64,000 nucleotides of DNA from CAVXJN01 sp963762165 (lineage in GTDB: Bacteria; Pseudomonadota; Gammaproteobacteria; JASBUN01). The first letter of the stretch is position 1; each line of letters opens with the position of its first letter. A program made the translations under genes and the position numbers. The stretch covers positions 248,001 to 312,000 of the forward strand of contig CAVXJN010000001.1 of NCBI GenBank assembly GCA_963762165.1. Direction: 5' to 3'. Below are positions 36,914 to 46,078 of the stretch, one piece after another. The notes below the pieces were generated by a model. The model did no database searches. It was given only the letters and a program-made list of their open reading frames with translations, and was not told the DNA's origin.

Positions 36914-39900
36914 TTAGACCGCGGCGAGCCGCGCCGCTTCGTCCACGTCCACCGCCACCAGGCGCGATACGCCCGGTTCGTGCATGGTCACACCGGTGAG
37001 CTGATTGCTCAACGCCATAGTGATCTTATTGTGGGTAATGAACACAAACTGCACATGCTCGCTCATCTCCCGCACCATGTCGCAGAATCGTCCGACGTTG
37101 GCATCGTCCAGCGGCGCGTCCACCTCATCGAGCATACAGAACGGCGCCGGATTGAGCTGGAAGATCGAAAACACCAGCGCTACGGCGGTCAGCGCCTTCT
37201 CTCCGCCAGAGAGTAGATGAATGGAACTGTTACGCTTGCCGGGCGGCCGGGCCATCACGGCGACCCCGGTGTCGAGCAGATCTTCGCCGGTCAGTTCCAG
37301 ATACGCATGACCGCCGCCGAATAGGCGCGGAAACAGTGCCTGAAGTCCGGTATTGACCTTGTCGAAGGTCTCCTTGAACCGGGTCCGGGTCTCGCGGTCG
37401 ATTTTGCGAATGGCGTTTTCCAAAGTTTCCAGTGCCTGGGTAACGTCGTCGTACTGCGCGTCCAGGTATTTTTTGCGTTCCTGCTGCTCCGCAAACTCTT
37501 CAATGGCAGCCAGGTTGATCGGACCGAGACGCTGAATGCGAGTCGCCACCTGTTCGACTTTCTGCGCCCACTCCGACTCTTCGGCCTGTTCCGGCAAGGC
37601 CTCCTCGAGGCTTTGACGCTCAAGTGCCGTTTCCCGCAATTGCTCTTCCAGGGTTTCCCGCCGCACGCGGATTTCCTGGAAACCGACCCGGGCCTGCTCC
37701 AGTTCGTTGCGCACCTCGCCGACCTGTTGTTCCGCCTCGGTGCGATTGTGCTCGTGGCGGCGCAGGTTCTCGTCGATGTCCTCGACGCGCCGGCGCGCTT
37801 CGCCCAGTTCCGCTTCCACCTTGACACGCCCGTCCAGCAGGCGTGCCAGCTCGCTTTCCTGTTCCCGTAATGGCTCCGCGCCCGCTGCCAGCGATTCCTG
37901 CAATTGCTCGTGGCGCTGCTGCAGGCCCGACAACTGGCCCTGCATGCGCTCGCCATTCTGGCGCAGGGAATTCTGCTGGCTGCGCATGGATTCGATCTGC
38001 AGGGCCAGCCCGTGCGCCTGATCGCGGTCGGAACGCGCCCGGGCGCGGACCTGATCCAGGGCCTCGCGCAAAGTGTCCCTTTGACCGGCCAGCAATTCCC
38101 GCTCGCGGCCCGACTGCTCCATCCGTTCCAAGGCTGCGCCGAGCCGTTCGCGGGCTTCCTGCACTTCCCCATGGCTGCGCTGGATCTGAGCTTCGAGCTC
38201 CTCAAGTTCGGCACGAATGTTCTGATCGCGGTTCTGGATTTGCTCGAGCCGGGAACGCCGCGCGCTCACCTGGGCACGGAGCTCCGAATGCCGCCGGTGA
38301 CCCTCGTTGACCTGCTGCTGCAACGCCTCCCGGCGCTGTTCGAGTTCGCGCAGATCCTCTTCGGTCGCGTCGGTGCGCTCCTGCAACTCATGTACCGTAG
38401 CTTCCAGTTGTTGCAGGCGCGCCGTCAGAGTCTTGATTTCCTGCTCCCGGGCCAATACCCCGGAATTCTGGTCCGCATCGCGAGCCACCCGCAGCCATGC
38501 CCGTCCCAACCAGATGCCATCCCGGGTCACGACGGATTCACGCCCGCTCAGGCGGCTGCGCAGCGCCAAGGCATCGTGCAGACCATCGACCGCGTAGACG
38601 CCACCGAGCACGGAATCCAACGCCCATGGCGCCCGTACCCGGCTCACCAGTAGATCCGCGCTCACCGGGTCGCCGGCCGCACCGGCGGACGCCGTATCGA
38701 ACGCCGTCAACACACCTTGTTCCAGGGTTGCGAGACTTTCCGACAGCGGATCCAGACCGTTGACGCAGACCGCTTCCAGATGCGACCCGAGCACGGTCTC
38801 CACCGCCTGCTCCCAACCCGAGTCAACCTCCAGTTCCTGCGCCAGGCGCGGCGCGGCGCCCAGCCCCTGACTCTCGAGCCATTGCGCAACGACGCCTTCG
38901 GACTGACCCAATGCCGCCTGCTGCAAGGTTTCCAGCGAGGTCAGGCGGCCGCGTGAATCCTGCAACTCGCCCCGCTGCTGTTCCAGTTCCTGTTGCGAAT
39001 GACGAACGCGCTCGCGCCCCAAGCGAATCTCTTCGAGCACCGTCTGCAGTTCTTCCTGCGCGTTCTCCGCCCGGGCCGCCTGTTCCTGCTCCTGGGCGCC
39101 GAGCTGTTCGATTTCGGCGCTGAGGGCGCTGCTGTCCAGCCCTTGCTGCTCGGTGCGCAACTTTTCGCTGCGCTGATCGAGCTGCAGAATCTGGCGGTCC
39201 AGGTGATCGATGCCGGTGCGTTCGACCTGGGCGGCTTCTGAACCGGCCGCGGCCCGCTCATTGAAGCTTTCCCATTCCCGCTGCCAATCCTGCATGCGCT
39301 CCTCGGCCTCGCTCAGAGCGGCTTGGGACGCTTCTTCCGCCGCTCTGGTCTGGGCAAGTGCCGGCTCGGATTCGGCCAGCTGACGTTCGAGTTGCTCCAG
39401 CTGCGCCTGGTCGTGCTGAATATGCTGCTGCAGTTCCCGCCAACCGCGCTCGGCCTGCTCCAGGTCCTGCTGCTGGCGCTGGCGCATTTCTTTGCCGTGC
39501 TGAATGGATTGTTCCAGACGGGCGATCTCGCTGCCGACGCCATAGTAGCGCCCCTGCACTTCGTTGAAGGCGTCGGTGGCTTCGATGTGGGATTCGCGGT
39601 CCTTCTCCAGCGAGGCTTCCACCGAACGCTGGGTGGCCACCGCAGCCTGCAGGGCGGTCTCCAGTTCGCCGATGCGCCGTTCCTTCACCGAGCCTTCGCG
39701 GGCGAGGTTGCGCAACCGCAGTGCCAGCAGCTCGCCCCGCACTTGGCGTTCTTCCTGCTTCAGTTCCTTGTACTTTTCAGCGGTCCGCGCCTGGCGCTGC
39801 AAATGATTAAGTTGTTTATCAACTTCATCCCGTAAGTCACTGAGTCTTTCAAGGTTATCACGGGTATGACGAATCCGGTTCTCGGTTTCCCGGCGGCGTT

Positions 39901-40423
39901 CCTTATATTTCGAAATGCCCGCCGCCTCCTCCAGGAATACGCGCAGATCCTCGGGCCTGGCTTCGATCAGACGGGAGATCATCCCCTGCTCGATGATCGA
40001 ATAGCTGCGCGGCCCAAGGCCGGTACCGAGGAAAATATCGGTAATGTCGCGCCGGCGACAGCGGGTGCCGTTGAGCCAATAGGACGATGTGCCGTCCCGG
40101 GATACCTGGCGCTTGATGGAGATTTCGTTGTACGCGGCATACTGGCCGCCGACCGAGCCGTCGGCGTTGTCGAACACCAGCTCGACCGTGGCATGACCGA
40201 CCGGCTTGCGCGAGGTAGAGCCATTGAAGATGACATCGGCCATGGAATCACCACGCAGATGTTTGGCCGAACTTTCCCCCATCACCCAGCGAACTGCGTC
40301 GATGACATTGGATTTGCCGCACCCGTTGGGCCCTACAACGCCTACCAGTGTGCTGGGAATCGGAATCGTGGTCGGATCGACAAAGGATTTGAAGCCTGCG
40401 AGCTTGATCTTCTTAAGGCGCAT
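36914..40423 (-). CDS. smc: Chromosome segregation ATPase SMC
   Basis: 1169 residues, intact. Walker A GPNGCGKSNVIDAVRWVMGE at residue 31. Two long coiled-coil arms flank a hinge near residues 510-640. The ABC signature is HLLSGGEKALTAVAL and Walker B is FCMLDEVDAPLDDANV at the C-terminus. It works with the ScpA/ScpB encoded at 23.6-25.5 kb to organise and segregate the chromosome. Using SMC-ScpAB rather than MukBEF agrees with a non-enterobacterial gammaproteobacterium. Confidence 0.98.
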   Translation of the reverse strand: MRLKKIKLAGFKSFVDPTTIPIPSTLVGVVGPNGCGKSNVIDAVRWVMGESSAKHLRGDSMADVIFNGSTSRKPVGHATVELVFDNADGSVGGQYAAYNEISIKRQVSRDGTSSYWLNGTRCRRRDITDIFLGTGLGPRSYSIIEQGMISRLIEARPEDLRVFLEEAAGISKYKERRRETENRIRHTRDNLERLSDLRDEVDKQLNHLQRQARTAEKYKELKQEERQVRGELLALRLRNLAREGSVKERRIGELETALQAAVATQRSVEASLEKDRESHIEATDAFNEVQGRYYGVGSEIARLEQSIQHGKEMRQRQQQDLEQAERGWRELQQHIQHDQAQLEQLERQLAESEPALAQTRAAEEASQAALSEAEERMQDWQREWESFNERAAAGSEAAQVERTGIDHLDRQILQLDQRSEKLRTEQQGLDSSALSAEIEQLGAQEQEQAARAENAQEELQTVLEEIRLGRERVRHSQQELEQQRGELQDSRGRLTSLETLQQAALGQSEGVVAQWLESQGLGAAPRLAQELEVDSGWEQAVETVLGSHLEAVCVNGLDPLSESLATLEQGVLTAFDTASAGAAGDPVSADLLVSRVRAPWALDSVLGGVYAVDGLHDALALRSRLSGRESVVTRDGIWLGRAWLRVARDADQNSGVLAREQEIKTLTARLQQLEATVHELQERTDATEEDLRELEQRREALQQQVNEGHRRHSELRAQVSARRSRLEQIQNRDQNIRAELEELEAQIQRSHGEVQEARERLGAALERMEQSGRERELLAGQRDTLREALDQVRARARSDRDQAHGLALQIESMRSQQNSLRQNGERMQGQLSGLQQRHEQLQESLAAGAEPLREQESELARLLDGRVKVEAELGEARRRVEDIDENLRRHEHNRTEAEQQVGEVRNELEQARVGFQEIRVRRETLEEQLRETALERQSLEEALPEQAEESEWAQKVEQVATRIQRLGPINLAAIEEFAEQQERKKYLDAQYDDVTQALETLENAIRKIDRETRTRFKETFDKVNTGLQALFPRLFGGGHAYLELTGEDLLDTGVAVMARPPGKRNSSIHLLSGGEKALTAVALVFSIFQLNPAPFCMLDEVDAPLDDANVGRFCDMVREMSEHVQFVFITHNKITMALSNQLTGVTMHEPGVSRLVAVDVDEAARLAAV

Positions 40424-40807
40424 GAGTCCGGAAGTCTTGGTGGTGTAATGAGTGGGAACCTGTGCTCAGCGCCGCGCGGTCAAGCGGTCGGCGTGCTGGG
40501 TCTTGCTGTCTTGAATCCGCGCCCGTTGCAGAGACTGGTTCCGGAGTTTGGCGGCCGCGCAGCGCGATTCGTCGAGTCGCGGGCAACGCCTGAGCCAATC
40601 GCGTTAGTGTCGAATGAATCGCATTTGGTGTAAAGTAGTTTCCCGCCCATCGCGGCACGCCCCGACACCAATTCCACCCGACCCGTTTTTCGAGCGGCCG
40701 CAGACCGCGTTCCTCGCGGATCGCATCCGGGACTCGCCGGAAGCCGCGACACAGGACCCGGATATTCGAACCGCCGTTACGATGCCTTCCGAGAGAGATT
40801 GTCAGCA
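40424..40807 (+). other. Divergent intergenic region between smc and queF
   Basis: 384 bases with no reading frame that looks genuine. TAAAGT at 40631-40636, preceded by TGG, could be a -10 for queF, but no -35 is visible. No riboswitch-like structure was recognised ahead of queF. Confidence 0.4.
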
Positions 40808-41197
40808 ATGAGCGCTAAGCCCAGTACCGACCTGGAAACTTTCGACAACCCGCAGCCGCAACGCGATTACACCATCCGCATCGAGATTCCCGAATTCACT
40901 TGCTTGTGTCCGAAGACCGGGCAGCCGGATTTCGCCACCATTCATCTCGAATACGTGCCCGATGCGCGCTGCGTCGAACTCAAAGCGCTCAAGCTTTACA
41001 TCTGGTCATTCCGGGATCAGGGCGCATTCCACGAAGCCGTAACCAACCGCATACTGGATGACTTGGTAGCGGCCTGCGATCCAAGATTCATGCGTGTACG
41101 GGCGGAATTCAATGTCCGCGGCGGCATCTACACCACCGTCGTCGCCGAACACTGCAACCCCGATTGGCACGCACCGCCGGCGATAACCCTCCCTTAA
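40808..41197 (+). CDS. queF: NADPH-dependent 7-cyano-7-deazaguanine reductase
   Basis: Reduces preQ0 to preQ1 for queuosine synthesis. 129 residues from ATG 40808, the short single-domain (YkvM) form rather than the two-domain E. coli form. The catalytic cysteine is in FTCLCPKTGQPDFA, the substrate glutamate and signature in VELKALKLYIWSFRD, and the active-site histidine in AFHEAVTNRILDDL. The upstream TTG was rejected. No other queuosine gene is nearby. Confidence 0.95.
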   Translation: MSAKPSTDLETFDNPQPQRDYTIRIEIPEFTCLCPKTGQPDFATIHLEYVPDARCVELKALKLYIWSFRDQGAFHEAVTNRILDDLVAACDPRFMRVRAEFNVRGGIYTTVVAEHCNPDWHAPPAITLP

Positions 41198-41227
41198 TCA
41201 ACATTATCAGATAGTGCTTTTATCTAC

Positions 41228-42556
41228 TTGATAAACAGTGATAACCAACCGGTTTATATCGGCGTCGACCTGGGAACGTCCGGCTGTCGCGCCACCGCCA
41301 TCGACCAGCAGCGCCGGACCCGGGCCAGCGCCGCTTGCGGGCTTGCCGAGCCGCTCCGCGACGGTGCGGGAAGCGAACAGGATCCGGTGCTGTGGTGGCG
41401 GGCCCTGACCGCGACACTGACGAGCTTGCTGCCGCAATTGGCGGGCGCGCCGGTCCGGGCCATCGCCATTGACGGAACTTCCGCCACGGTACTGCTGTGC
41501 GATGCTGCCGGAACGCCCCTGGGGCCCGCGCTGTTGTACGACGACGCCCGCGCCACCGCGCAGGCCCACGCCATCGACGCCGTGGCACCGGCCCACAGTC
41601 CGGCCCGCGGCGCCGCCTCCGGTCTGGCAAAGACGCTGTATCTGGCGCGCCGTTACCCGGAGGCGCGGCATGTGCTGCACCAGGCGGACTGGCTTGCCGG
41701 CCGCCTGCTGGAACGCTATGACCGCTGTGATGAGAACAACGCCCTCAAGCTCGGCTACGACCCCGTGCACCGCTCCTGGCCGGACTGGCTGGACCAGTTG
41801 CCACTGCCCCGCCGGTGGCTGCCGCAACCGCTGCCGCCGGCCACGGTTCTGGGAACCGTGGCCGCGGGTCCGGCCCAGCGGCTCGGGCTCAGCACCGATA
41901 CCCTGGTGGTAGCCGGAACCACGGACAGCACCGCCGCCTTCCTCGCCACCGGCGCCCGGGATCTCGGCGACGCGGTGACCAGCCTGGGCTCGACGCTGGT
42001 ACTCAAGGTGCTGGCCGCAGAACCGGTATTCGCGCCCGAATACGGCATTTACAGCCACCGCCTCGGCGATCGCTGGCTGGCAGGCGGTGCATCCAACAGC
42101 GGCGGCGCGGTATTGCTCGAACATTTCAGTCGTGCCGAGCTGGCGCAACTCACGCCGCTGCTCGAACCGGAGCGCCCGACCGGGCTGGACTATTACCCGT
42201 TGCGCCGGCTCGGAGAGCGCTTTCCGATAGCGGATGCGAACCTGCAGCCCCGGCTAACGCCCAGGCCGGCCGCGCCGGAACGATTCCTCCAGGGGATGTT
42301 GGAAGGCATGGCGGCGATCGAAACCGAGGGCTACGCACTTCTCGCGCGCTTGGGCGCGCCTTATCCGTCCTCGGTGCGCAGCGTCGGCGGCGGCGCCGCC
42401 AACCCGGCGTGGACCGCCATACGCGGCGCACGGCTGCGCGTGCTCATGCGCGAAGCCGAGCATACCGATGCCTGCTATGGCGCCGCTCTGCTGGCCCGCG
42501 CCGGCGCCCTTGGCGAAACCGTCTGGGCTTGCGCGCGGTCCGTTCAGCGCAAATAG
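41228..42556 (+). CDS. FGGY-family carbohydrate kinase (xylulose/ribulose kinase-like), TTG start
   Basis: 442 residues with two actin-like ATPase domains. ATP phosphate loop VYIGVDLGTSGCRATAID at the N-terminus, the substrate-side AIAIDGTSATVLLCD and DDARA, the second-domain GTTDSTAAFLATGA and SLGSTLVLKVLA, and the adenosine-binding SVGGGAANPAW. No ATG or GTG exists ahead of the phosphate loop in this frame, so TTG 41228 is the apparent start. It most resembles the XylB-like group that includes plant and cyanobacterial D-ribulose kinases; the sugar is not certain. Its end overlaps the convergent aminotransferase by 13 bases. Confidence 0.8.
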   Translation: MINSDNQPVYIGVDLGTSGCRATAIDQQRRTRASAACGLAEPLRDGAGSEQDPVLWWRALTATLTSLLPQLAGAPVRAIAIDGTSATVLLCDAAGTPLGPALLYDDARATAQAHAIDAVAPAHSPARGAASGLAKTLYLARRYPEARHVLHQADWLAGRLLERYDRCDENNALKLGYDPVHRSWPDWLDQLPLPRRWLPQPLPPATVLGTVAAGPAQRLGLSTDTLVVAGTTDSTAAFLATGARDLGDAVTSLGSTLVLKVLAAEPVFAPEYGIYSHRLGDRWLAGGASNSGGAVLLEHFSRAELAQLTPLLEPERPTGLDYYPLRRLGERFPIADANLQPRLTPRPAAPERFLQGMLEGMAAIETEGYALLARLGAPYPSSVRSVGGGAANPAWTAIRGARLRVLMREAEHTDACYGAALLARAGALGETVWACARSVQRK

Positions 42557-43716
42557 CCCTCTAGGCGGCGCACGCCCTCGGCCAGTTTTTCCATCGACGT
42601 GGTGTAGGCAAAGCGGACGTGGGAAGTTGCCTCGAACGCGCCGAAATCCATTCCCGGCGTGATCGCCACGCCCACGTCATCCAGCAGCCGGGCGCAGAAC
42701 CCGACGCTGTCCTGGCTGAAGCGGCTGCAGTCGGCGTAGATGTAGAACGCCCCCTGGGGTTGCACCGGGATGCCGAATCCCAACGCCCGCAAGGCGGGCA
42801 CCAGGAAATCCCGGCGGCGGCCGAATTCCGCCCGCCGCTGTTCGAGGATGGTGACGGTTTCGGGATAGAATGCCGCCAGCGCCGCATGCTGGGCCGGGGT
42901 CGGTGCCGCCAGAAACAAATTCTGCGCCAGGGTGTCGAGGGAGTCGACGTACTCCTCCGGAGCGAGAATCCAACCCAGACGCCAACCGGTCATGCCGAAA
43001 TATTTCGAGAAACTGTTGATGACGAAAGCCCGGTCGGACAATTCCACGATGCTGGCGGCATCGGGACCGTATACCAAGCCGTGATAAATCTCATCGACCA
43101 CGAGCTGGATTTCCTGCGCCTGCGCCCACTCGCAAATTCCTTGCAACTGCTCACGGGTCAACACGGTACCGGTGGGATTCGACGGCGACGCCAGCATCGC
43201 CACCCGGGTACTGGGGTCAGCGTGCGCGGCGAGCCGTTCCGCGAGCGGCTGGAACCCGGTACTGGCATCCACCGGCACCGCCTGAGGGACACCACCGAAC
43301 AGATGAACGAAATTGCGGTTGCAGGGATACCCGGGGTCGGGCAGCAGCACGCCGTCGCCTGGATCGACCAGTACCGCCAGCGCCAACTGCAGCGCGCCCG
43401 AGGCCCCGGGGGTGATCAGAATCCGCCGCGAGTCGACCGCCACGCCATATCGACGCCCGTAATCGGCGGCAACGGCTTCGCGCAGGGCCGGCAACCCGAC
43501 CGCTGCAGTGTATTGGGTCAGGCCAGCCGCCAACGCCGCCTGGCCCGCACGCACCACGGGCTCCGGGGTCGGGAAGTCCGGCTCCCCCACCTCCATGTGG
43601 ACGATATCGCGCCCCTGGGATTCCAGGGCGCGCGCCTCGGCCAACAGCTGCATGACCCGAAACGGGCGAATCTGCGCCATCCGCGCCGCCAGCCGCGCCT
43701 TGCGCGCTCCGGTCAT
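42544..43716 (-). CDS. Class I/II PLP aminotransferase
   Basis: 390 residues from ATG 43716, which overlaps the stop of the upstream CbbY-like gene by four bases (ATGA). Motifs: HMEVGEPDFPTPEPVV, LITPGASGALQLAL, SPSNPTGTVL, VVDEIYHGLVYG, the PLP lysine in INSFSKYFGMTGWRLGW and the carboxylate-binding arginine in SHVRFAYTTS. Closest in appearance to the alanine/aspartate-type subfamily; substrate unproven. The longer open reading upstream is only a shadow of the phosphatase gene. Confidence 0.9.
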   Translation of the reverse strand: MTGARKARLAARMAQIRPFRVMQLLAEARALESQGRDIVHMEVGEPDFPTPEPVVRAGQAALAAGLTQYTAAVGLPALREAVAADYGRRYGVAVDSRRILITPGASGALQLALAVLVDPGDGVLLPDPGYPCNRNFVHLFGGVPQAVPVDASTGFQPLAERLAAHADPSTRVAMLASPSNPTGTVLTREQLQGICEWAQAQEIQLVVDEIYHGLVYGPDAASIVELSDRAFVINSFSKYFGMTGWRLGWILAPEEYVDSLDTLAQNLFLAAPTPAQHAALAAFYPETVTILEQRRAEFGRRRDFLVPALRALGFGIPVQPQGAFYIYADCSRFSQDSVGFCARLLDDVGVAITPGMDFGAFEATSHVRFAYTTSMEKLAEGVRRLEGYLR

Positions 43717-44504
43717 GATGCCTGGCGCGACCGTTTCCCTGCGCCCCGAGCATGCAGCCGTCGCGCCAGCGCCAAATCGAACCAGCGCGCGTCGCCCGCG
43801 TCGCCGGCCAGCACGCGGAACGGCGCGCCGGGCTCGCCGAAGTCGTCGAGCAACAGCGCGGCGCCGCTGAAATCGTGGTCGCGGGTATAGTCGTTGATGA
43901 CCGCCACGGTATCGAGTTTGGCATCCAAGGCAGCGCAAAGGCCGTTGTGGGAATCCTCGAACGCCAGACAATCCGCGGCATCCAGCTGCATTTGCTCAAG
44001 CGCATAAAAATAGATGTCGGGGGCCGGCTTTTTCTCCGGCACGATATCGCCTGCGGCGATGACCTCGAACCAGGACGGGGCGTCGGGGGCCAAGGCGTTC
44101 TCCAGCAATGCGGTGACGTTTTCCGGCGTGGTCGTGGTGGCAATGGCAATCCGCACACCCGCCGCGCGCGCCTCGGCCAAAAGCCGGGCAACTCCCGGCC
44201 GCATCGGAATCAAGCCATCGGCGAGCATGGCGGTATAATGGGCGGTTTTGGCTCGGTGCAGGCCGGCGATGAAGCCGTCCAGATCCGCGGGGCGCTCGAA
44301 GTCCGGCCGATCGCGGTCGAGAAAGAAGCGGATGCGCTCCTTGCCGCCGGTGACCTGTAGCAAGTCACCGTACAATGGTACCGTCCAATCCCAGTCCAAG
44401 CCGGCATCGGCGAATGCGCGATTGAATGCGACGCGGTGACCGTCCCGTTCGGTGTCGGCCAGAGTGCCGTCGACGTCGAAAATCAGGGCCTGCAGAGCTG
44501 ACAT
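43713..44504 (-). CDS. cbbY: CbbY-like HAD phosphatase
   Basis: 263 residues from ATG 44504. Motif I FDVDGTLADTERDGHRVAFN, then LQVTGGKERIRFFL, motif II IAIATTTTPENV, motif III VPEKKPAPDIY and motif IV LAFEDSHNGLCAA. The TGGKERI segment and the HRVAFNRAFADAGLDW cap start are characteristic of CbbY, which removes inhibitory xylulose 1,5-bisphosphate made by Rubisco. The C-terminal ~30 residues (RLHARGAGKRSRQAS) are an extra basic tail. No cbb structural gene is in the window, so autotrophy is only suggested. Confidence 0.82.
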   Translation of the reverse strand: MSALQALIFDVDGTLADTERDGHRVAFNRAFADAGLDWDWTVPLYGDLLQVTGGKERIRFFLDRDRPDFERPADLDGFIAGLHRAKTAHYTAMLADGLIPMRPGVARLLAEARAAGVRIAIATTTTPENVTALLENALAPDAPSWFEVIAAGDIVPEKKPAPDIYFYALEQMQLDAADCLAFEDSHNGLCAALDAKLDTVAVINDYTRDHDFSGAALLLDDFGEPGAPFRVLAGDAGDARWFDLALARRLHARGAGKRSRQAS

Positions 44505-44578
44505 AAGTAATCCTAATTTGTGCCTTGTGTGAGGCATAGGATACTCAACTGTGCCGTTGATCGCCTCGGTCTGTTTTC

Positions 44579-44607
44579 TTGCAGCAGCGGGGTGATTCTG
44601 GTATAGA
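44579..44607 (+). promoter_or_regulatory. Candidate promoter for dksA
   Basis: TTGCAG (44579-44584), a 17-base spacer ending TGG, then TATAGA (44602-44607), giving an extended -10. The ATG is 45 bases downstream, preceded by the ribosome site CCAGGAG. Confidence 0.5.
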
Positions 44608-44652
44608 AGCCAATTTAATTTTGCCAGCGTGTCTACGCCAGGAGTTGGAGCA

Positions 44653-45288
44653 ATGCCCGAGGCCAAGAAAAAGGCTGCCAAAAAGACTTCGACCAAAAAG
44701 AAGTCTGCCGCCAAAGCCGCGCCCACTAAGTCGCGCGCTGCCAAGCCTGCGGCAGCCAAGCCGGCGGCTGCACCGAAGAAGACCGCGCGCAAGAAGCCCG
44801 CGTCTTCCGCCGCCAAGGCGCCCAAGAAGTCCACCGCCGCTGAAAGTGCTGCCGCTGCAGGAAGTACCGCGGAACATCTGCTGTTCAAGAGCTTCAAGCC
44901 CTACTCCCAGAAGAAGGGCGAGGACTACATGAGCGAGGAAATGGAAAACCATTTCCGCCAGTTGCTACGCGCCTGGAAGCGGGAGTTGATGGAGGAAGTC
45001 GACCGCACCGTACATCACATGCAGGATGAAGCGGCCAACTTTCCCGACCCGAATGATCGTGCGACCCAGGAATCGGAATTCAGCCTGGAACTGCGCGCTC
45101 GGGATCGCGAGCGTAAGTTGATCAAGAAGATCGACGAGGCGGTCAACCGCATCGATATCGGTGAATACGGTTACTGCAAGTCCTGCGGCATCGAGATCGG
45201 AATTCGCCGACTCGAGGCCCGCCCCACTGCGGAACTTTGCATCGACTGCAAGACGCTGGACGAGATCCGCGAAAAGCAGATGGGCTGA
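44653..45288 (+). CDS. dksA: RNA polymerase-binding factor DksA with histone-H1-like N-terminal tail
   Basis: Secondary-channel transcription factor that acts with ppGpp. 211 residues from ATG 44653, against about 150 in E. coli. Residues 1-75 are a lysine/alanine/proline tail with AAKPAAAKPAAAPKK-like repeats resembling histone H1. The core follows: FKPYSQKKGEDYMSEEMENH, the coiled-coil tip acidic motif FPDPNDRATQESEF, and the four-cysteine zinc finger CKSCGIEIGIRRLEARPT ending CIDC. A good ribosome site supports this start. Similar lysine-rich extensions occur in some gammaproteobacterial DksA proteins. Confidence 0.96.
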   Translation: MPEAKKKAAKKTSTKKKSAAKAAPTKSRAAKPAAAKPAAAPKKTARKKPASSAAKAPKKSTAAESAAAAGSTAEHLLFKSFKPYSQKKGEDYMSEEMENHFRQLLRAWKRELMEEVDRTVHHMQDEAANFPDPNDRATQESEFSLELRARDRERKLIKKIDEAVNRIDIGEYGYCKSCGIEIGIRRLEARPTAELCIDCKTLDEIREKQMG

Positions 45289-45296
45289 TCGGAGCC

Positions 45297-45331
45297 GACC
45301 ATGCCCGCCAGTTGTAGCTGCGGGCATGGTC
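45297..45331 (+). terminator. Hairpin terminator after dksA
   Basis: A perfect 12-base stem GACCATGCCCGC / GCGGGCATGGTC around an 11-base loop, starting eight bases after the dksA stop. No T-tract follows, so termination may be imperfect. Confidence 0.55.
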
Positions 45332-45391
45332 CACCGTTGCTTCAACCGTCGTTGCCACGCTCCGGCGGCGCGCGTAACTTCGGTACCCACC

Positions 45392-46057
45392 ATGGACGTA
45401 ATCGAAGCGATCAAGGCCCGCGCCAGTACCCGGGCATTCCTGAACCGCGAAGTCGATCGCGCTACAGTCGATTCGATCCTGGACGCCGCGCGCTGGGCAC
45501 CTTCGGGCGTCAACACCCAACCCTGGCAGGTCATTGCCCTCAGCGGCGCCACCAAGCAAGCCATCGGAGAAGCGATCATTTCCGCCCGCGCCGAGGGAGT
45601 GCAACCCGATCCCGACTACCGCTACTACCCCAGCCGTTGGGCGGAGCCCTACAAAACCCGACGCTACCAGTGCGGCATGGCGCTGTATGGCGCCCTCGAC
45701 ATCCAACGGGATGACAAGCAACGGCGGCGCGAAGTCTGGGAAGCGAACTATCGCTTCTTCGACGCTCCGATGGGCTTGCTGTTCCTGCTCGACCGCAACC
45801 TGGAAAAGGGTTCGTGGGTCGACATGGGCATGTTCGTCCAGAACGTCATGCTCGCCGCGCTCGGTCACGGCCTCGCCACCTGCCCGCAGGCGTCGCTGGC
45901 GGAATACCCCGGACTGGTGCGCAAGTTGCTGGGGCTGACCGACGAGCTGGCGCTGGTGTGCGGCATGTCCCTGGGCTTTCCTGATCCCGAGGCACCCGTC
46001 AATGGCTACCGCACCACCCGGGAAGCGGTGGCCAGCTTCCGACGTTGGTACGACTGA
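45392..46057 (+). CDS. Nitroreductase-family flavoprotein
   Basis: 221 residues from ATG 45392. FMN-binding signatures ARASTRAFLNREV at residue 9 and DAARWAPSGVNTQPWQVIAL near residue 31, then SWVDMGMFVQNVMLAALGHG and a C-terminal basic FMN-phosphate region. Member of the NAD(P)H:FMN nitroreductase fold; the physiological acceptor cannot be told. It is between the dksA terminator and gluQ, 21 bases before the latter. Confidence 0.9.
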   Translation: MDVIEAIKARASTRAFLNREVDRATVDSILDAARWAPSGVNTQPWQVIALSGATKQAIGEAIISARAEGVQPDPDYRYYPSRWAEPYKTRRYQCGMALYGALDIQRDDKQRRREVWEANYRFFDAPMGLLFLLDRNLEKGSWVDMGMFVQNVMLAALGHGLATCPQASLAEYPGLVRKLLGLTDELALVCGMSLGFPDPEAPVNGYRTTREAVASFRRWYD

Positions 46058-46078
46058 CCAGCCCGCGCCTGCGCCTTT

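Noticed and set aside
43717..44897. Upstream extensions of the aminotransferase and CbbY-like frames
   Set aside because: The first is a shadow of the phosphatase gene, the second of the dksA leader and tail; both true starts give canonical N-termini and an ATGA junction.
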